DNA of 64,000 bases from Clusia tigrina (Eukaryota > Arthropoda > Insecta > Diptera > Clusiidae): contig CAKKTE020000647.1 in NCBI GenBank assembly GCA_920105625.2, positions 186,001 through 250,000 on the forward strand, read 5' to 3'. Shown in pieces: positions 37,720 to 50,727 of the stretch. Position 1 is the stretch's first letter. Each line of letters starts with the position of its first letter. The translations under genes were made by a program, and so were the position numbers. The notes beneath the pieces were generated by a model. The model had not been told where the DNA came from, did no database searches, and worked only from the letters and a program-made list of their open reading frames with translations.

Positions 37720-39678
37720 TTGAAGTTTTATCAGTGTTTGATTCGGGACTTAAGGGTACCATAGCTTTGAGCGATAGCTTAAATTGACAAGCGGCTCGAG
37801 TACTTTATTGTTACAAAATTTCAAGGTTTTATGACGCTCCAGTAAAAAGTTACAAGCATTTGTATGCTGCAAACTTTGATAGGTATAGGACGTACCGTAT
37901 AGAAGTTAGGGCCATTTGAAGTTTTAATAGTGTTTGATTTGGGACTCAAGGGTAGCATAGCTTTGAGCGATAGCTTAAATTGACAAGAGGCTCGAGTACT
38001 TTTTTGTTACAAAATTTCAATGTTTTATGACGCTCCAGTAAAAAGTTACAAGCATTTATATGTTGCAAACTTTGATAGGTGTAGGACGTACCGTATTGAA
38101 GTTAGGGCCATTTGAAGTTTTATCAGTGTTTTATTTGGGATTCAAGGGTGGCATAGCTTTGAGCGATAGCTTAAATTGACAAGAGGCTCGAGTGCTTTAT
38201 TGTTACAAAATTTCATGGTTTTATGACGCTCCAGTAAAAAGTTACAAGCATTTGTATGTTGCAAACTTTGATAGGTGTAGGACGTACCGTATAGAAGTTA
38301 GGGCCATTTGAAGTTTTATCAGTGATTGATTTGGGACTTAAGGGTAGCATAGCTTTGAGCGATGGCTTAAATTGACAAGAGGCTCGAGTACTTTATTGTT
38401 ACAAAATTTCAAGGTTTTATGACGCTCCAGTGAAAAGTTACAAGCATTTGTATGTTGCAAACTTTGATAGGTGTAGGACGTACCGTATAGAAGTTAGGGC
38501 CATTTGAAGTTGTATCAGTGTTTGATTTGGGACTCAAGGGTAGCATAGCTTTGAGCGATAGCTTAAATTGACAAGAGGCTCGAGTACTTTATTGTTACAA
38601 AATTTCAAGGTTTTATGACGCTCCAGTAAAAAGTTACAAGCATTTGTATGTTGCAAACTTTGATAGGTGTAGGACGTACCGTATAGAAGTTAGGGCCATT
38701 CGAAGTTTTATCAGTGTTTTATTTATGATTCAAGGGTAGCATAGCTTTGAGCAATAGCTTAAATTGACAAGAGGCTCGAGTACTTTATTGTTACAAAATT
38801 TCAAGGTTTTATTACGCTCAAGTAAAAAGTTACAAGCATTTGTATGTTGCAAACTTTGATAGGTGTAGGACGTACCGTACAGAATTTAGGGCCATTTGAA
38901 GTTTTATCAGTGTTTGATTCGGGACTCAAGGGTAGCATAGCTTTGAGCGATAGCTTAAATTGACAAGCGGCTCGAGTACTTTATTGTTAAAAATTTCAAG
39001 GTTTTATGACGCTCCAGTAAAAAGTTACAAGCATTTATATGCTGCAAACTTTGATAGGTATAGGACGTACCGTATAGAAGTTAGGGCCATTTGAAGTTTT
39101 ATCAATGTTTGATTTGGGACTCAAGGGTAGCATAGCTTTGAGCGATAGCTTAAATTGACAAGAGGCTCGAGTGCTTTATTGTTACAAAATTTCTAAATTT
39201 TATGACGCTCCAGTAAAAAGTTACAAGCATTTATATGTTGCAAACTTTGATAGGTGTAGGACGTACCGTATAGAAGTTAGGGCCATTTGAAGTTTTATCA
39301 GTGTTTGATTTGGAATTTAAGGGTAGCATAGCTTTGAGCAATAGCTTAAATTGACAAGAGGCTCGAGTACTTTATTGTTACAAAATTTCAATGTTTTATT
39401 ACGCTCCAGTAAAAAGTTACAAGCATTTGTATGTTGCAAACTTTGATAGGTGTAGGATGTACCGTATAGAAGTTAGGGCTATTTGAAGTTTTATCAATGT
39501 TTGATTTGGGATTTAAGGGTAGCATAGCTTTGAGCAATAGCTTAAATTGACAAGAGGCTCGAGTACTTTATTGTTACAAAATTTCAAGGTTTTATGACGT
39601 TCGAGTAAAAAGTTACACGCATTTGTATGTTGCAAACTCTGATAGGTGTAGGACGTACCGTATAGAAGTAAGGGCCAT
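37720..39678 (+). repeat. Tandem duplication of 1,959 bp, copy 2
   Basis: Read in register against copy 1, only two substitutions were found: gcgttag in copy 1 against gcgatag (near 38,165), and tttcaaaattt against tttctaaattt (near 39,193). The shared single-base deletion near 38,990 confirms descent. Identity is about 99.9%. After 39,678 the sequence diverges (ttgtagtttt, then ttttatttggg). Confidence 0.93.
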
Positions 39679-42105
39679 TTGTAGTTTTATCAGTGTTTTA
39701 TTTGGGATTCAAGGGTAGCATAGCTTTGAGCAATAGCTTAAATTGACAAGAGGCTCGAGTACTTTATTGTTACAAAATTTCAATGTTTTATTACGCTCCA
39801 GTAAAAAGTTACAAACATTTGTATGTTGCAAACTTTGATAGGTGTAGGATGTACCGTATAGAAGTTAGGGCTATTTGAAGTTTTATCAGTGTTTGATTGG
39901 GATTTAAGGGTAGCATAGCTTTGAGCAATAGCTTAAATTGACAAGAGGCTCGAGTACTTTATTGTTACAAAATTTCAATGTTTTATTACGCTCCAGTAAA
40001 AAGTTACAAACATTTGTATGTTGCAAACTTTGATAGGTGTAGGATGTACCGTATAGAAGTTAGGGCTATTTGAAGTTTTATCAGTGTTTGATTTGGGACT
40101 CAAGGGTAGCATAGCTTTGAGCGTTAGCTTAAATTGACAAGCGGCTCGAGTACTTTATTGTTACAAAATTTCAAGGTTTTATGACGCTCCAGTAAAAAGC
40201 TACAAGCATTTATATGCTACAAACTTTGATAGGTATAGGACGTACCGTATAGAAGTTAGGGCCATTTGAAGTTTTATCAGTGTTTGATTTGGGACTCAAG
40301 GGTAGCATAGCTTTGAGCGATAGCTTAAATTGACAAGCGGCTCGAGTACTTTATTGTTACAAAATTTCAAGGTTTTATGACGCTCCAGTAAAAAGTTACA
40401 AGCATTTATATGCTGCAAACTTTGATAGGTATAGGACGTACCGTATAGAAGTTAGGGCCATTTGAAGTTTTATCAGTGTTTGATTTGGGACTCAAGGGTA
40501 GAATAGCTTTGAGCGATAGCTTAAATTGACAAGAGGCTCGAGTACTTTATTGTTACAAAATTTCAAAGTTTTATGACGCTCCAGTAAAAAGTTACAAGCA
40601 TTTATATGTTGCAAACTTTGATAGGTGTAGGATGTACCGTATAGAAGTTAGGGCTATTTGAAGTTTTATCAGTGTTTGATTCGGGACTTAAGGGTAGCAT
40701 AGCTTTGAGCAATAGCTTAAATTGACAAGAGGCTCGTGTACTTTATTGTTACAAAATTTCAATGTTTTATTACGCTCCAGTAAAAAGTTACAAGCATTTG
40801 TATGTTGCAAACTTTGATAGGTGTAGGACGTACCGTATAGAAGTTAGGGACATTTGAAATTTTATCAGTGTTTGATTTGGGACTCAAGGGTAGCATAGCT
40901 TTGAGCGTTAGCTTAAATTGACAAGCGGCTCGAGTACTTTATTGTTACAAAATTTCAAGGTTTTATGACGCTCCAGTAAAAAGTTACAAGCATTTATATG
41001 CTGCAAACTTTGATAAGTATAGGACGTACCGTATAGAAGTTAGGGCCATTTGAAGTTTTATCAGTGTTTGATTTGGGACTCAAGGGTAGCATAGCTTTGA
41101 GCGATAGCTTAAATTGACAAGAGGCTCGAGTACTTTATTGTTACAAAATTTCAAAGTTTTATGACGCTCCAGTAAAAAGTTACAAGCATTTATATGTTGC
41201 AAACTTTGATAGGTGTAGGACGTACCGTATAGAAGTTAGGGCCATTTGAAGTTTTATCAGTGTTTGTTTTGGAATTTAAGGGTAGCATAGCTTTGAGCAA
41301 TAGCTTAAATTGACAAGAGGCTCGAGTACTTTATTGTTACAAAATTTCAATGTTTTATTACGGTCCAGTAAAAAGTTACAAGCATTTGTATGTTGCAAAC
41401 TTTGATAGGTGTAGGATGTACCGTATAGAAGTTAGGGCTATTTGAAGTTTTATCAGTGTTTGATTTGGGATTTAAGGGTAGCATAGCTTTGAGCAATAGC
41501 TTAAATTGACAAGAGGCTCGACTACTTTATTGTTACAAAATTTCAAGATTTTATGACGCTCCAGTAAAAAGGTACACGCATTTGTATGTTGCAAACTCTG
41601 ATAGGTGTAGGACGTACCGTATAGAAGTAAGGGCCATTTGAAGTTTTATCAGTGTTTTATTTGGGATTCAAGGGTAGCATAGCTTTGAGCAATAGCTTAA
41701 ATTGACAAGCGGCTCGAGTACTTTATTGTTACAAAATTTCAAGGTTTTATGACGCTCCAGGGAAAAGTTACAAGCACTTGTATGTTGCAAACTTTGATAC
41801 GTGTAGGACATACCGTATAGAAGTTAGGGCCATTTGAAGTTTTATCAGTGTTTGATTTGGGACTCAAGGGTAGCATAGCTTTGGGCAATAGCTTAAATTG
41901 ACAAGAGGCTCGAGTACTTTATTGTTAAAAAATTTCAAGGTTTTATTACGCTCCAATAAAAAGTTTCAAGCATTTGTATGTTGCAAACTTTGATAGGTGC
42001 AGGACGTACCGTATAGAAGTTAGGGCCATTTGCAGTTTTATCAGTGTTTTATTTGGGATTTAAGGGTAGCATAGCTTTGAGCGTTAGCATTAAATTGACA
42101 AGCGG
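39679..42105 (+). repeat. Diverged satellite stretch, right-type monomers
   Basis: About 12 monomers rich in ttattacg, ggatgtacc, tatgctgc, gagcaatag and gggatttaagg variants, with many private changes (tatgctac near 40,213, gggtagaatag near 40,500, ctcgtgtac near 40,735, cggtccag near 41,362, ctcgactac near 41,520, gatacgtg near 41,797). One base is lost in gtttgattggg near 39,897, and one a is inserted in gttagcatta near 42,090. No clear short higher-order period was seen. Confidence 0.8.
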
Positions 42106-42889
42106 CTCGAGTACTTTTTTGTTACAAAATTTCAATGTTTTATTACGCTCCAGTAAAAAGTTACAAGCATTTGTATGTTGCAAACTTTGATAGGTGTAAT
42201 ATGTACCGTATAGAAGTTAGGGCTATTTGAAGTTTTATCAGTGTTTGATTTGGGACTCAAGGGTAGCATAGCTTAGAGCGATAGCTTAAATTGACGAGAG
42301 GCTCGAGTACTTTATTGTTACAAAATTTCAAAGTTTTATGACGCTCCAGTAAAAAGTTACAAGCATTTATATGTTGCAAACTTTGATAGGTGTAGGACGT
42401 ACCGTATAGAAATTAGTGCCATTTGAAGTTTTATCAGTGTTTGATTTGGGATTTAAGGGTAGCATAGCTTTGAGCAATAGCTTAAATTGACAAGAGGCTC
42501 GAGTACTTTATTGTTACAAAATTTCAAGGTTTTATGACGCTCCAGTAAAAAGTTACACGCATTTGTATGTTGCAAACTCTGATAGGTGTAGGACGTACCG
42601 TTTAGAAGTAAGGGCCATTTGAAGTTTTATCAGTGTTTTATTTGGGATTCAAGGGTAGCATAGCTTTGAGCAATAGCTTAAATTGACAAGAGGCTCGAGT
42701 ACTTTATTGTTACAAAATTTCAAGGTTTTATGACGCTCCAGGGAAAAGTTACAAGCACTTGTATGTTGCAAACTTTGATAGGTGTAGGACATACCGTATA
42801 GAAGTTAGGGCCATTTGAAGTTTTATTAGTGTTTGATTTGGGATTTAAGGGTAGCATAGCTTTGAGCAATAGCTTAAATTGACAAGAGG
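42106..42889 (+). repeat. 4-monomer duplication (784 bp), copy 1
   Basis: Begins at ctcgagtacttttttg. The rare gtgtaatatg (consensus gtgtaggacg), gttagtgcc, acacgcattt and gggaaaagttac markers recur exactly 784 bp later. Private to this copy are cttagagcg and gaaattagtgcc. Confidence 0.82.
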
Positions 42890-43612
42890 CTCGAGTACTT
42901 TTTTGTTACTAAATTTCAATGTTTTATTACGCTCCAGTAAAAAGTTACAAGCATTTGTATGTTGCAAACTTTGATAGGTGTAATATGAACCGTATAGAAG
43001 TTAGGGCTATTTGAAGTTTTATCAGTGTTTGATTTGGGACTCAAGGGTAGCATAGCTTTGAGCGATAGCTTAAATTGACGAGAGGCTCGAGTACTTTATT
43101 GTTACAAAATTTCAAAGTTTTATGACGCTCCAGTAAAAAGTTACAAGCATTTATATGTTGCAAACTTTGATAGGTGTAGGACGTACCGTATAGAAGTTAG
43201 TGCCATTTGAAGTTTTATCAGTGTTTGATTTGGGATTTAAGGGTAGCATAGCTTTGAGCAATAGCTTAAATTGACAAGAGGCTCGAGTACTTTATTGTTA
43301 CAAAATTTCAAGGTTTTATGACGCTCCAGTAAAAAGTTACACGCATTTGTATGTTGCAAACTCTGATAGGTGTAGGACGTACCGTTTAGAAGTAAGGGCC
43401 ATTTGAAGTTTTATCAGTGTTTTATTTGGGATTCAAGGGTAGCATAGCTTTGAGCAATAGCTTAAATTGACAAGAGGCTCGAGTACTTTATTGTTACAAA
43501 ATTTCAAGGTTTTATGACGCTCCAGGGAAAAGTTACAAGAACTTGTATGTTGCAAACTTTGATAGGTGTAGGACATACCGTATAGAAGTTAGGGCCATTT
43601 GAAGTTTTATCA
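42890..43612 (+). repeat. 4-monomer duplication (784-bp offset), copy 2, incomplete
   Basis: Carries the same rare markers as copy 1, with about five substitutions seen (gttactaaat, aatatgaacc, aagaacttg and others). The match fades near 43,612, where gggactgaagggtactatag begins. Confidence 0.8.
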
Positions 43613-46600
43613 GTGTTTGATTTGGGACTGAAGGGTACTATAGCTTTGGGCAATAGCTTAAATTGACAAGAGGCTCGAGTACTTTATTGTTACAAAATTT
43701 CAAGGTTTTATTACGCTCCAATAAAAAGTTACAAGCATTTGTATGTTGCAAACTTTGATAGGTGTAGGACGTACCGTATAGAAGTTAGGGCCATTTGAAG
43801 TTTTATCAGTGTTTGATTCGGGACTTAAGGGTAGCATAGCTTTGAGCGATAGCTTAAATTGACAAGAGGCTCGAGTACTTTATTGTTACAAAATTTCAAT
43901 GTTTTATTACGCTCCAGTAAAAAGTTACAAGCTTTTGTATGTTGCAAACTTTGATAGGTGTAGGACGTACCGTATAGAAGTTAGGGCCATTTGAAGTTTT
44001 ATCAGTGTTTGATTTGGGACTCAAGGGTAGCATAGCTTTGAGCGTTAGCATTAAATTGACAAGCGGCTCGAGTACTTTATTGTTACAAAATTTCAAGGTA
44101 TTATGACGCTCCAGTAAAAAGTTACAAGCATTTATATGCTGCAAACTTTGATAAGTATAGGACGTACGGTATAGAAGTTAGGGCCATTTGAAGTTTTATC
44201 AGTGTTTGATTTGGGACTCAAGGGTAGCATAGCTTTGAGCGATAGCTTAAATTGACAAGAGGCTCGAGTACTTTATTGTTACAAAATTTCAAAGTTCTAT
44301 GACGCTACAGTAAAAAGTTACAAGCATTTATATGTTGCAAACTTTGATAGCTGTAGGACGTACCGTATAGAAGTTAGGGCCATTTGAAGTTTTATCAGTG
44401 TTTGATTTGAAATTTAAGGGTAGCATAGCTTTGAGCAATAGCTTAAATTGACAAGAGGCTCGAGTACTTTATTGTTACAAAATTTCAATGTTTTATTACG
44501 CTCCAGTAAAAAGTTACAAGCATTTGTATGTTGCAAACTTTGATAGGTGTAGGATGTACCGTATAGAAGTTAGGGCTATTTGAAGTTTTATCAGTGTTTG
44601 ATTTGGGATTTAAGGGTAGCATAGCTTTGAGCAATAGCTTAAATTGACAAGAGGCTCGAGTACTTTATTGTTACAAAATTTCAAGATTTTATGACGCTCC
44701 AGTAAAAAGTTACACGCATTTGTATGTTGCAAACTCTGATAGGTGTAGGATGTACCGTATAGAAGTAAGGGCCATTTGAAGTTTTATCAGTGTTTTATTT
44801 GGGATTCAAGGGTAGCATAGCTTTGAGCAATAGCTTAAATTGACAAGCGGCTCGAACACTTTATTGTTACAAAATTTCAAGGTTTTATGACGCTCCAGGG
44901 AAAAGTTACAAGCACTTGTATGTTGCAAACTTTGATAGGTGTAGGACATACCATATAGAAGTTAGGGCCATTTGAAGTTTTATCAGTGTTTGATTTGGGA
45001 CTCAAGGGTAGCATAGCTTTGAGCGTTAGCTTAAGTTGACAAGCGGCACGAGTACTTTATTGTTACAAAATTTCAAGGTTTTATGACGCTCCAGTAAAAA
45101 CTTACAAGCATTTATATGCTGCAACCTTTGATAGGTATAGGACGTACCGTATAGAAGTTAGGGCCATTTGAAGTTTTATCAGTGTTTGATTTGGGACTCA
45201 AGGGTAGCATAGCTTTGAGCGATAGCTTAAATTGACAAGAGGCTCGAGTACTTTATTGTTACAAAATTTCAAGGTTTTATTACGCTCCAATAAAAAGTTA
45301 CAAGCATTTGTATGTTGCAAACTTTGATAGGTGTAGGATGTACCGTATAGAAGTTAGGGCCATTTGAAGTTTTATCAGTGTTTGATTTGGGATTTAAGGG
45401 TAGCATAGCTTTGAGCAATAGCTTAAATTGACAAGAGGCTCGAGTACTTTATTGTTACAAAATTTCAATGTTTTATTACTCTCCAGTAAAAAGTTACAAG
45501 CATTTGTATGTTGCAAACTTTGATAGGTGTAGGATGTACCGTATAGAAGTTAGGGCTATTTGAAGTTTTGTCAGTGTTTGATTCGGGACATAAGGGTAGC
45601 ATAGCTTTGAGCGATAGCTTAAATTGACAAGAGGCTCGAGTACTTTATTGTTACAAAATTTCAATGTTTTATGACGCTCCAGTAAAAAGTTACAAGCATT
45701 TGTATGTTGCAAACTTTGATAGGTGTAGGACGTACCGTATAGAAGTTAGGGCCATTTGAAGTTTTATCAGTGTTTTATTTGGGATTCAAGGGTAGCATAG
45801 CTTTGAGCGATAGCTTAAACAAGCGGCTCGAGTACTTTATTGTTACAAAATTTCAATGTTTTATTACGCTCCAGTAAAAAGTTAAAAGCATTTGTATGTT
45901 GCAAACTTTGATAGGTGTAGGATGTACCGTATAGAAGTTAGGGCTATTTGAAGTTTTATCAGTGTTTGATTTGGGATTTAAGGGTAGCATGGCTTTGAGC
46001 AATAGCTTAAATTGACAAGAGGCTCGAGTACTTTATTGTTACAAAATTTCAAGGTTTTATGACGCTCCAGTAAAAAGTTACTCGCATTTGTATGTTGCAA
46101 ACTCTGATAGGTGTAGGACGTACCGTTTAGAAGTAAGGACCATTTGAAGTTTTTATCAGTGTTTTATTTGGGATTCAAGGGTAGCATAGCTTTGAGCAAT
46201 AGCTTAAATTGACAAGAAGCTCGAGTACTTTATGGTTACAAAATTTCAAGGTTTTATGACGCTCCAGGGAAAAGTTACAAGCACTTGTATGTTGCAAACT
46301 TTGATAGGTGTAGGACGTACCGTATAGAAGTTAGGGCCATTTGAAGTTTTATCAGTGTTTTATTTGGGATTCAAGGGTAGCATAGCTTGGAACAATAGCT
46401 TAAATTGACAAGAGGCTCGAGTACTTTATTGTTACAAAATTTCAATGTTTTATTACGCTCCAGTAAAACGTTACAAGCATTTGTATGTTGCAAACTTTGA
46501 TAGCTGTAGGATGTACCGTACAGAATTTAGGGCTATTTGAAATTTTATCAGTGTTTGATTCGGGACTTAAGGGTACCATAGCTTTGAGCGATAACTTAAA

Positions 46601-48995
46601 TTGACAAGCGGCTCGATTACTTTATTGTTACAAAATTTCAAGGTTTTATGACGCTCCAGTAAAAAGTTACAAGCATTTGTATGCTGCAAACTTTGATAGG
46701 TTTAGGACGTACCGTATAGAAGTTAGGGCCATGTTAAGTTTTATCAGTGTTTGATTTGGGACTCAAGGGTAGCATAGCTTTGAGCGTTAGCTTAAATTGG
46801 CAAGCGGCTCGAGTACTTTATTGTTACAAAATTTCAAGGTTCTATGACGCTCCAGTAAAAAGTTACAAGCATTTATATGTTGCAAACTTTGATAGGTATA
46901 GGACGTACCGTATAGAAGTTAGGGCCATTTGAAGTTTTATCAGTGTTTGATTTGGGACTCAAGGGTAGCATAGCTTTGAGCGATAGCTTAAATTGACAAG
47001 AGGCTCGAGTACTTTATTGTTACAAAATTTCAATGTTTTATGACGCTCCAGTAAAAAGTTACAAGCATTTATATGTTGCAAACTTTGATAGGTGTAGGAC
47101 GTACCGTATTGAAGTTAGGACCATTTGAAGTTTTATCAGTGTTTTATTTGGGATTCAAGGGTAGCATAGCTTTGAGCGTTAGCTTAAATTGACAAGAGGC
47201 TCGAGTGCTTTATTGTTACAAAATTTCAAGGTTTTATGACGCTCCAGTAAAAAGTTGCAAGCATTTGTATGTTGCAAACTTTGATAGGTGTAGGACGTAC
47301 CGTATAGAAGTTAGGGCCATTTGAAGTTTTATCAGTGATTGATTTGGGACTTAAGGGTAGCATAGCTTTGAGCGATGGCTTAAATTGACAAGAGGCTCGA
47401 GTACTTTATTGTAAAAAAATTTCAAGGTTTTAAGACGCTCCAGTGAAAAGTTACAAGCATTTGTAGGTTGCAAACTTTGATAGGTGTAGGACGTACCGTA
47501 TAGAAGTTAGGGCCATTTGAAGTTTTATCAGTGTTTGATTTGGGACTCAAGGGTAGGATAGCTTTGAGCGATAGCTTAAATTGACAAGAGGCTCGAGTAC
47601 TTTATTGTTACAAAATTTCAAGGTTTTATGACGCTCCAGTAAAAAGTTACAAGCATTTGTATGTTGCAAACTTTGATAGGTGTAGGACGTACCGTATAGA
47701 ATTTAGGGCCATTTGAAGTTTTATCAGTGTTTGATTCGGGGCTTAAGGGTAGCATAGCTTTGAGCGATAGCTTAAATTGACAAGAGGCTCGAGTACTTTA
47801 TTGTTACAAAATTTCAAGGTTTTATGACGCTCCAGTAAAAAGTTAGAAGCATTTGTATGCTGCAAACTTTGATAGGTGTAGGACGTACCGTATAGAAGTT
47901 AGGGCCATTTGAAGTTTTATCAGTGTTTGATTTGGGACTCAAGGGTAGCATAGCTTTGAGCGTTAGCTTAAATTGACAAGCGGCTTGAGTACTTTATTGT
48001 TACAAAATTTCAAGGTTTTATGACGCTCCAGTAAAAAGTTACAAGCATTTATATGCTGTAAACTTTGATAGGTATAGGACGTACCGTATAGAAGTCAGGG
48101 CCATTTGAAGTTTTATCAGTGTTTTATTTCGGACTCAAAGGTAGCATAGCTTTGAGCGATAGCTTAAATTGACAAGAGGCTCGAGTACTTTATTGTTACA
48201 AAATTTCAAGGTTTTATGACGCTCCAGTAAAAAGTTAAATGCATTTGTGTGTTGCAAACTTTGATAGGTGTAGGACGTACCGTACAGAAGTTAGGGCCAT
48301 TTGAAGTTTTATCAGTGTTTGATTTGGGACTCAAGGATAGCATAGCTTTGAGCGATAGCTTAAATTGACAAGAGACTCGAGTACTTTATTGTTACAAAAT
48401 TTCAATGTTTTATGACGCTCCAGTAAAAAGTTACAAACATTTATATGTTGCAAACTTTGATAGGTGTAGGACATACCGTATAGAAGTTAGGGCCATTTGA
48501 AGTTTTATCAGTGTTTGATTCGGGACTTAAGGGTAGCATAGCTTTGAGCGATAGCTTAAATTGACAAGAGGCTCGAGTACTTTATTGTTACAAAATTTCA
48601 AGGTTTTATGACGCTCCAGTAAAAAGTTACAAGCATTTGTATGTTGCAAACTTTGATAGGTGTAGGACGTACCGTATAGAAGTTAGTTCCATTTGAAGTT
48701 TTATCAGTGTTTGATTTGGGACTTAAGGGTAGCATAGCTTTGAGCGATAGCTTAAATTGACAAGAGACTCGAGTACTTTATTGTTACAAAATTTCAAGGT
48801 CTTATGACGCTCCAGTGAAAAGTTAAAAGCATTTGTATGTTGCAAACTTTGATAGGTGTAGGACGTACCGTATAGAAGTTAGGGCCATTTGAAGTTTTAT
48901 CAGTGTTTGATTTGGGACTTAAGGGTAGCATAGCTTTGAGCAATAGCTTAAATTGACAAGCGGCTCGAGTACTTTATTGTTACAAAATTTCAAGG
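43613..48995 (+). repeat. Diverged satellite stretch with scattered small indels
   Basis: About 27 monomers with no dominant higher-order period visible. It contains an inserted a in gttagcatta (near 44,049), a 4-bp deletion turning cttaaattgacaag into cttaaacaag (near 45,820), and an inserted t in gaagtttttatc (near 46,150). Many private substitutions occur (aatggcaag-type tgg at 46,798, gtaaaaaaatttc near 47,410, ttaagacg near 47,431, gtaggttgc near 47,464). The 47,220-47,560 monomers resemble those near 56,600-56,900, sharing gatggctta followed by gtaggttgc. Confidence 0.8.
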
Positions 48996-49583
48996 TTTTA
49001 TGACGCTCCAGTGAAAAGTTACAAGCATTTATATGTTGCAAACTTTGATAGGTGTACAACGTACCGTATAGACGTTAGGACCATTTGAAGTTTTATCAGT
49101 GATTGATTTGGGACTTAAGGGTAGCATAGCTTTGAGCAATAGCTTAAATTGACAAGAGGCTCGAGTACTTTATTGTTACAAAATTTCAAGGTTTTATGAC
49201 GCTCCAGTAAAAAGTTACAAGCATTTGTATGTTGCAAACTTTGATAGGTGTAGGACGTACCGTGCAGAAGTTAGGGCCATTTGAAGTTTTATCAGTGTTT
49301 GATTTGGGACTTAAAGGTTGCATAGCTTTGAGCAATAGCTTAAATTGACAAGAGGCTCGAGTACTTTATTGTTACAAAATTTCAAGGTTTTATTACGCTC
49401 CAGTGAAAAGTTACAAGCAATTGTATGTTGCAAACTTTGATAGGTGTAGGACGTACCGTATAGAAGTTAGGGCCATTTGAAGTTTTATCAGTGTTTGATT
49501 TGGGACTCAAGGGTAGCATAGCTTTGAGCGATAGCTTAAATTGACAAGAGGCTCGAGTACTTTATTGTTACAAAATTTCAAGG
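48996..49583 (+). repeat. 3-monomer HOR (588 bp), copy 1
   Basis: Trimer of a tagacgtta/gtgattg monomer, a gtgcagaag monomer followed by ttattacg, and a gtttgatttgggactc/gcgatag monomer. tagacgtta lies at 49,069, 49,657 and 50,245, each 588 bp apart. Private changes are gtgtacaacg, aaaggttgc and gcaattgtatg. Confidence 0.87.
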
Positions 49584-50171
49584 TTTTATGACGCTCCAGT
49601 AAAAAGTTACAAGCATTTGTATGTTGCAAACTTTGATAGGTGTAGGACGTACCGTATAGACGTTAGGGCCATTTGAAGTTTTATCAGTGATTGATTTGGG
49701 ACTTAAGGGTAGCATAGCTTTGAGCAATAGCTTAAATTGACAAGAGGCTCGAGTACTTTATTGTTACAAAATTTCAAGGTTTTATGACGCTCCAGTAAAA
49801 AGTTACAAGCATTTGTATGTTGCAAACTTTGATAGGTGTAGGACGTACCGTGCAGAAGTTAGGGCCATTTGAAGTTTTATCAGTGTTTGATTTGGGACTT
49901 AAGGGTAGCATAGCTTTGAGCAATAGCTTAAATTGACAAGAGGCTCGAGTACTTTATTGTTACAAAATTTCAAGGTTTTATTACGCTCCAGTGAAAAGTT
50001 ACAAGCATTTGTATGTTGCAAACTTTGATAGGTGTAGGACGTACCCTATAGAAGTTAGGGCCATTTGAAGTTTTATCAGTGTTTGATTTGGGACTCAAGG
50101 GTAGCATAGCTTTGAGCGATAGCTTAAATTGACAAGAGGCTCGAGTACTTTATTGTTACAAAATTTCAAGG
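49584..50171 (+). repeat. 3-monomer HOR (588 bp), copy 2
   Basis: Same three monomer types in the same order, with gtgcagaag 588 bp after the first. Private change gtaccctatag near 50,043. Confidence 0.87.
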
Positions 50172-50563
50172 TTTTATGACGCTCCAGTAAAAAGTTACAA
50201 GCATTTGTATGTTGCAAACTTTGATAGGTGTAGGACGTACCGTATAGACGTTAGGGCCATTTGAAGTTTTATCAGTGATTGATTTGGGACTTAAGGGTAG
50301 CATAGCTTTGAGCAATAGCTTAAATTGACAAGAGGCTCGAGTACTTTATTGTTACAAAATTTCAAGGTTTTATGACGCTCCAGTAAAAAGTTACAAGCAT
50401 TTGTATGTTGCAAACTTTGATAGGTGTAGGACGTACCGTACAGAAGTTAGGGCCATTTGAAGTTTTATCAGTGTTTGATTTGGGACTTAAGGGTAGCATA
50501 GCTTTGAGCAATAGCTTAAATTGACAAGCGGCTCGAGTACTTTATTGTTACAAAATTTCAAGG
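50172..50563 (+). repeat. 3-monomer HOR, copy 3, first two monomers only
   Basis: tagacgtta/gtgattg monomer followed by gtacagaag, the latter replacing gtgcagaag. The third monomer is replaced by gacaagcgg and the truncated monomer that follows. Confidence 0.8.
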
Positions 50564-50727
50564 TTTTATGACGCTCCAGTGAAAAGTTACAAGCATTTAT
50601 ATGTCGCACAATTTGATAGGTGTAGGACGTATCAGTGTTTGATTTGGGACTCAAGGGTAGCATAGCTTTGAGCGATAGCTTAAAATGACAAGAGGCTCGA
50701 GTACTTTATTGTTACAAAATTTCAAGG
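50564..50727 (+). repeat. Truncated 164-bp monomer (32-bp deletion)
   Basis: Consensus positions 69-100 are missing: ggacgta is joined directly to tcagtg, with ta repeated at both break sites. The left break (after position 68) is the same as in the 60-bp event at 3034/3035. The monomer is also unusually diverged nearby (tatgtcgcacaattt). Confidence 0.92.

Noticed and set aside
46747..46932. Open frame of 61 codons on the plus strand (and a twin at 61,218-61,403)
   Set aside because: It is the satellite monomer itself, starting at a gtg. The frame normally stops at the tga in aaattgacaag; a single tga-to-tgg change (46,798; likewise near 61,270) opens it. It ends at the next catttga. No conservation of the frame in other monomers.
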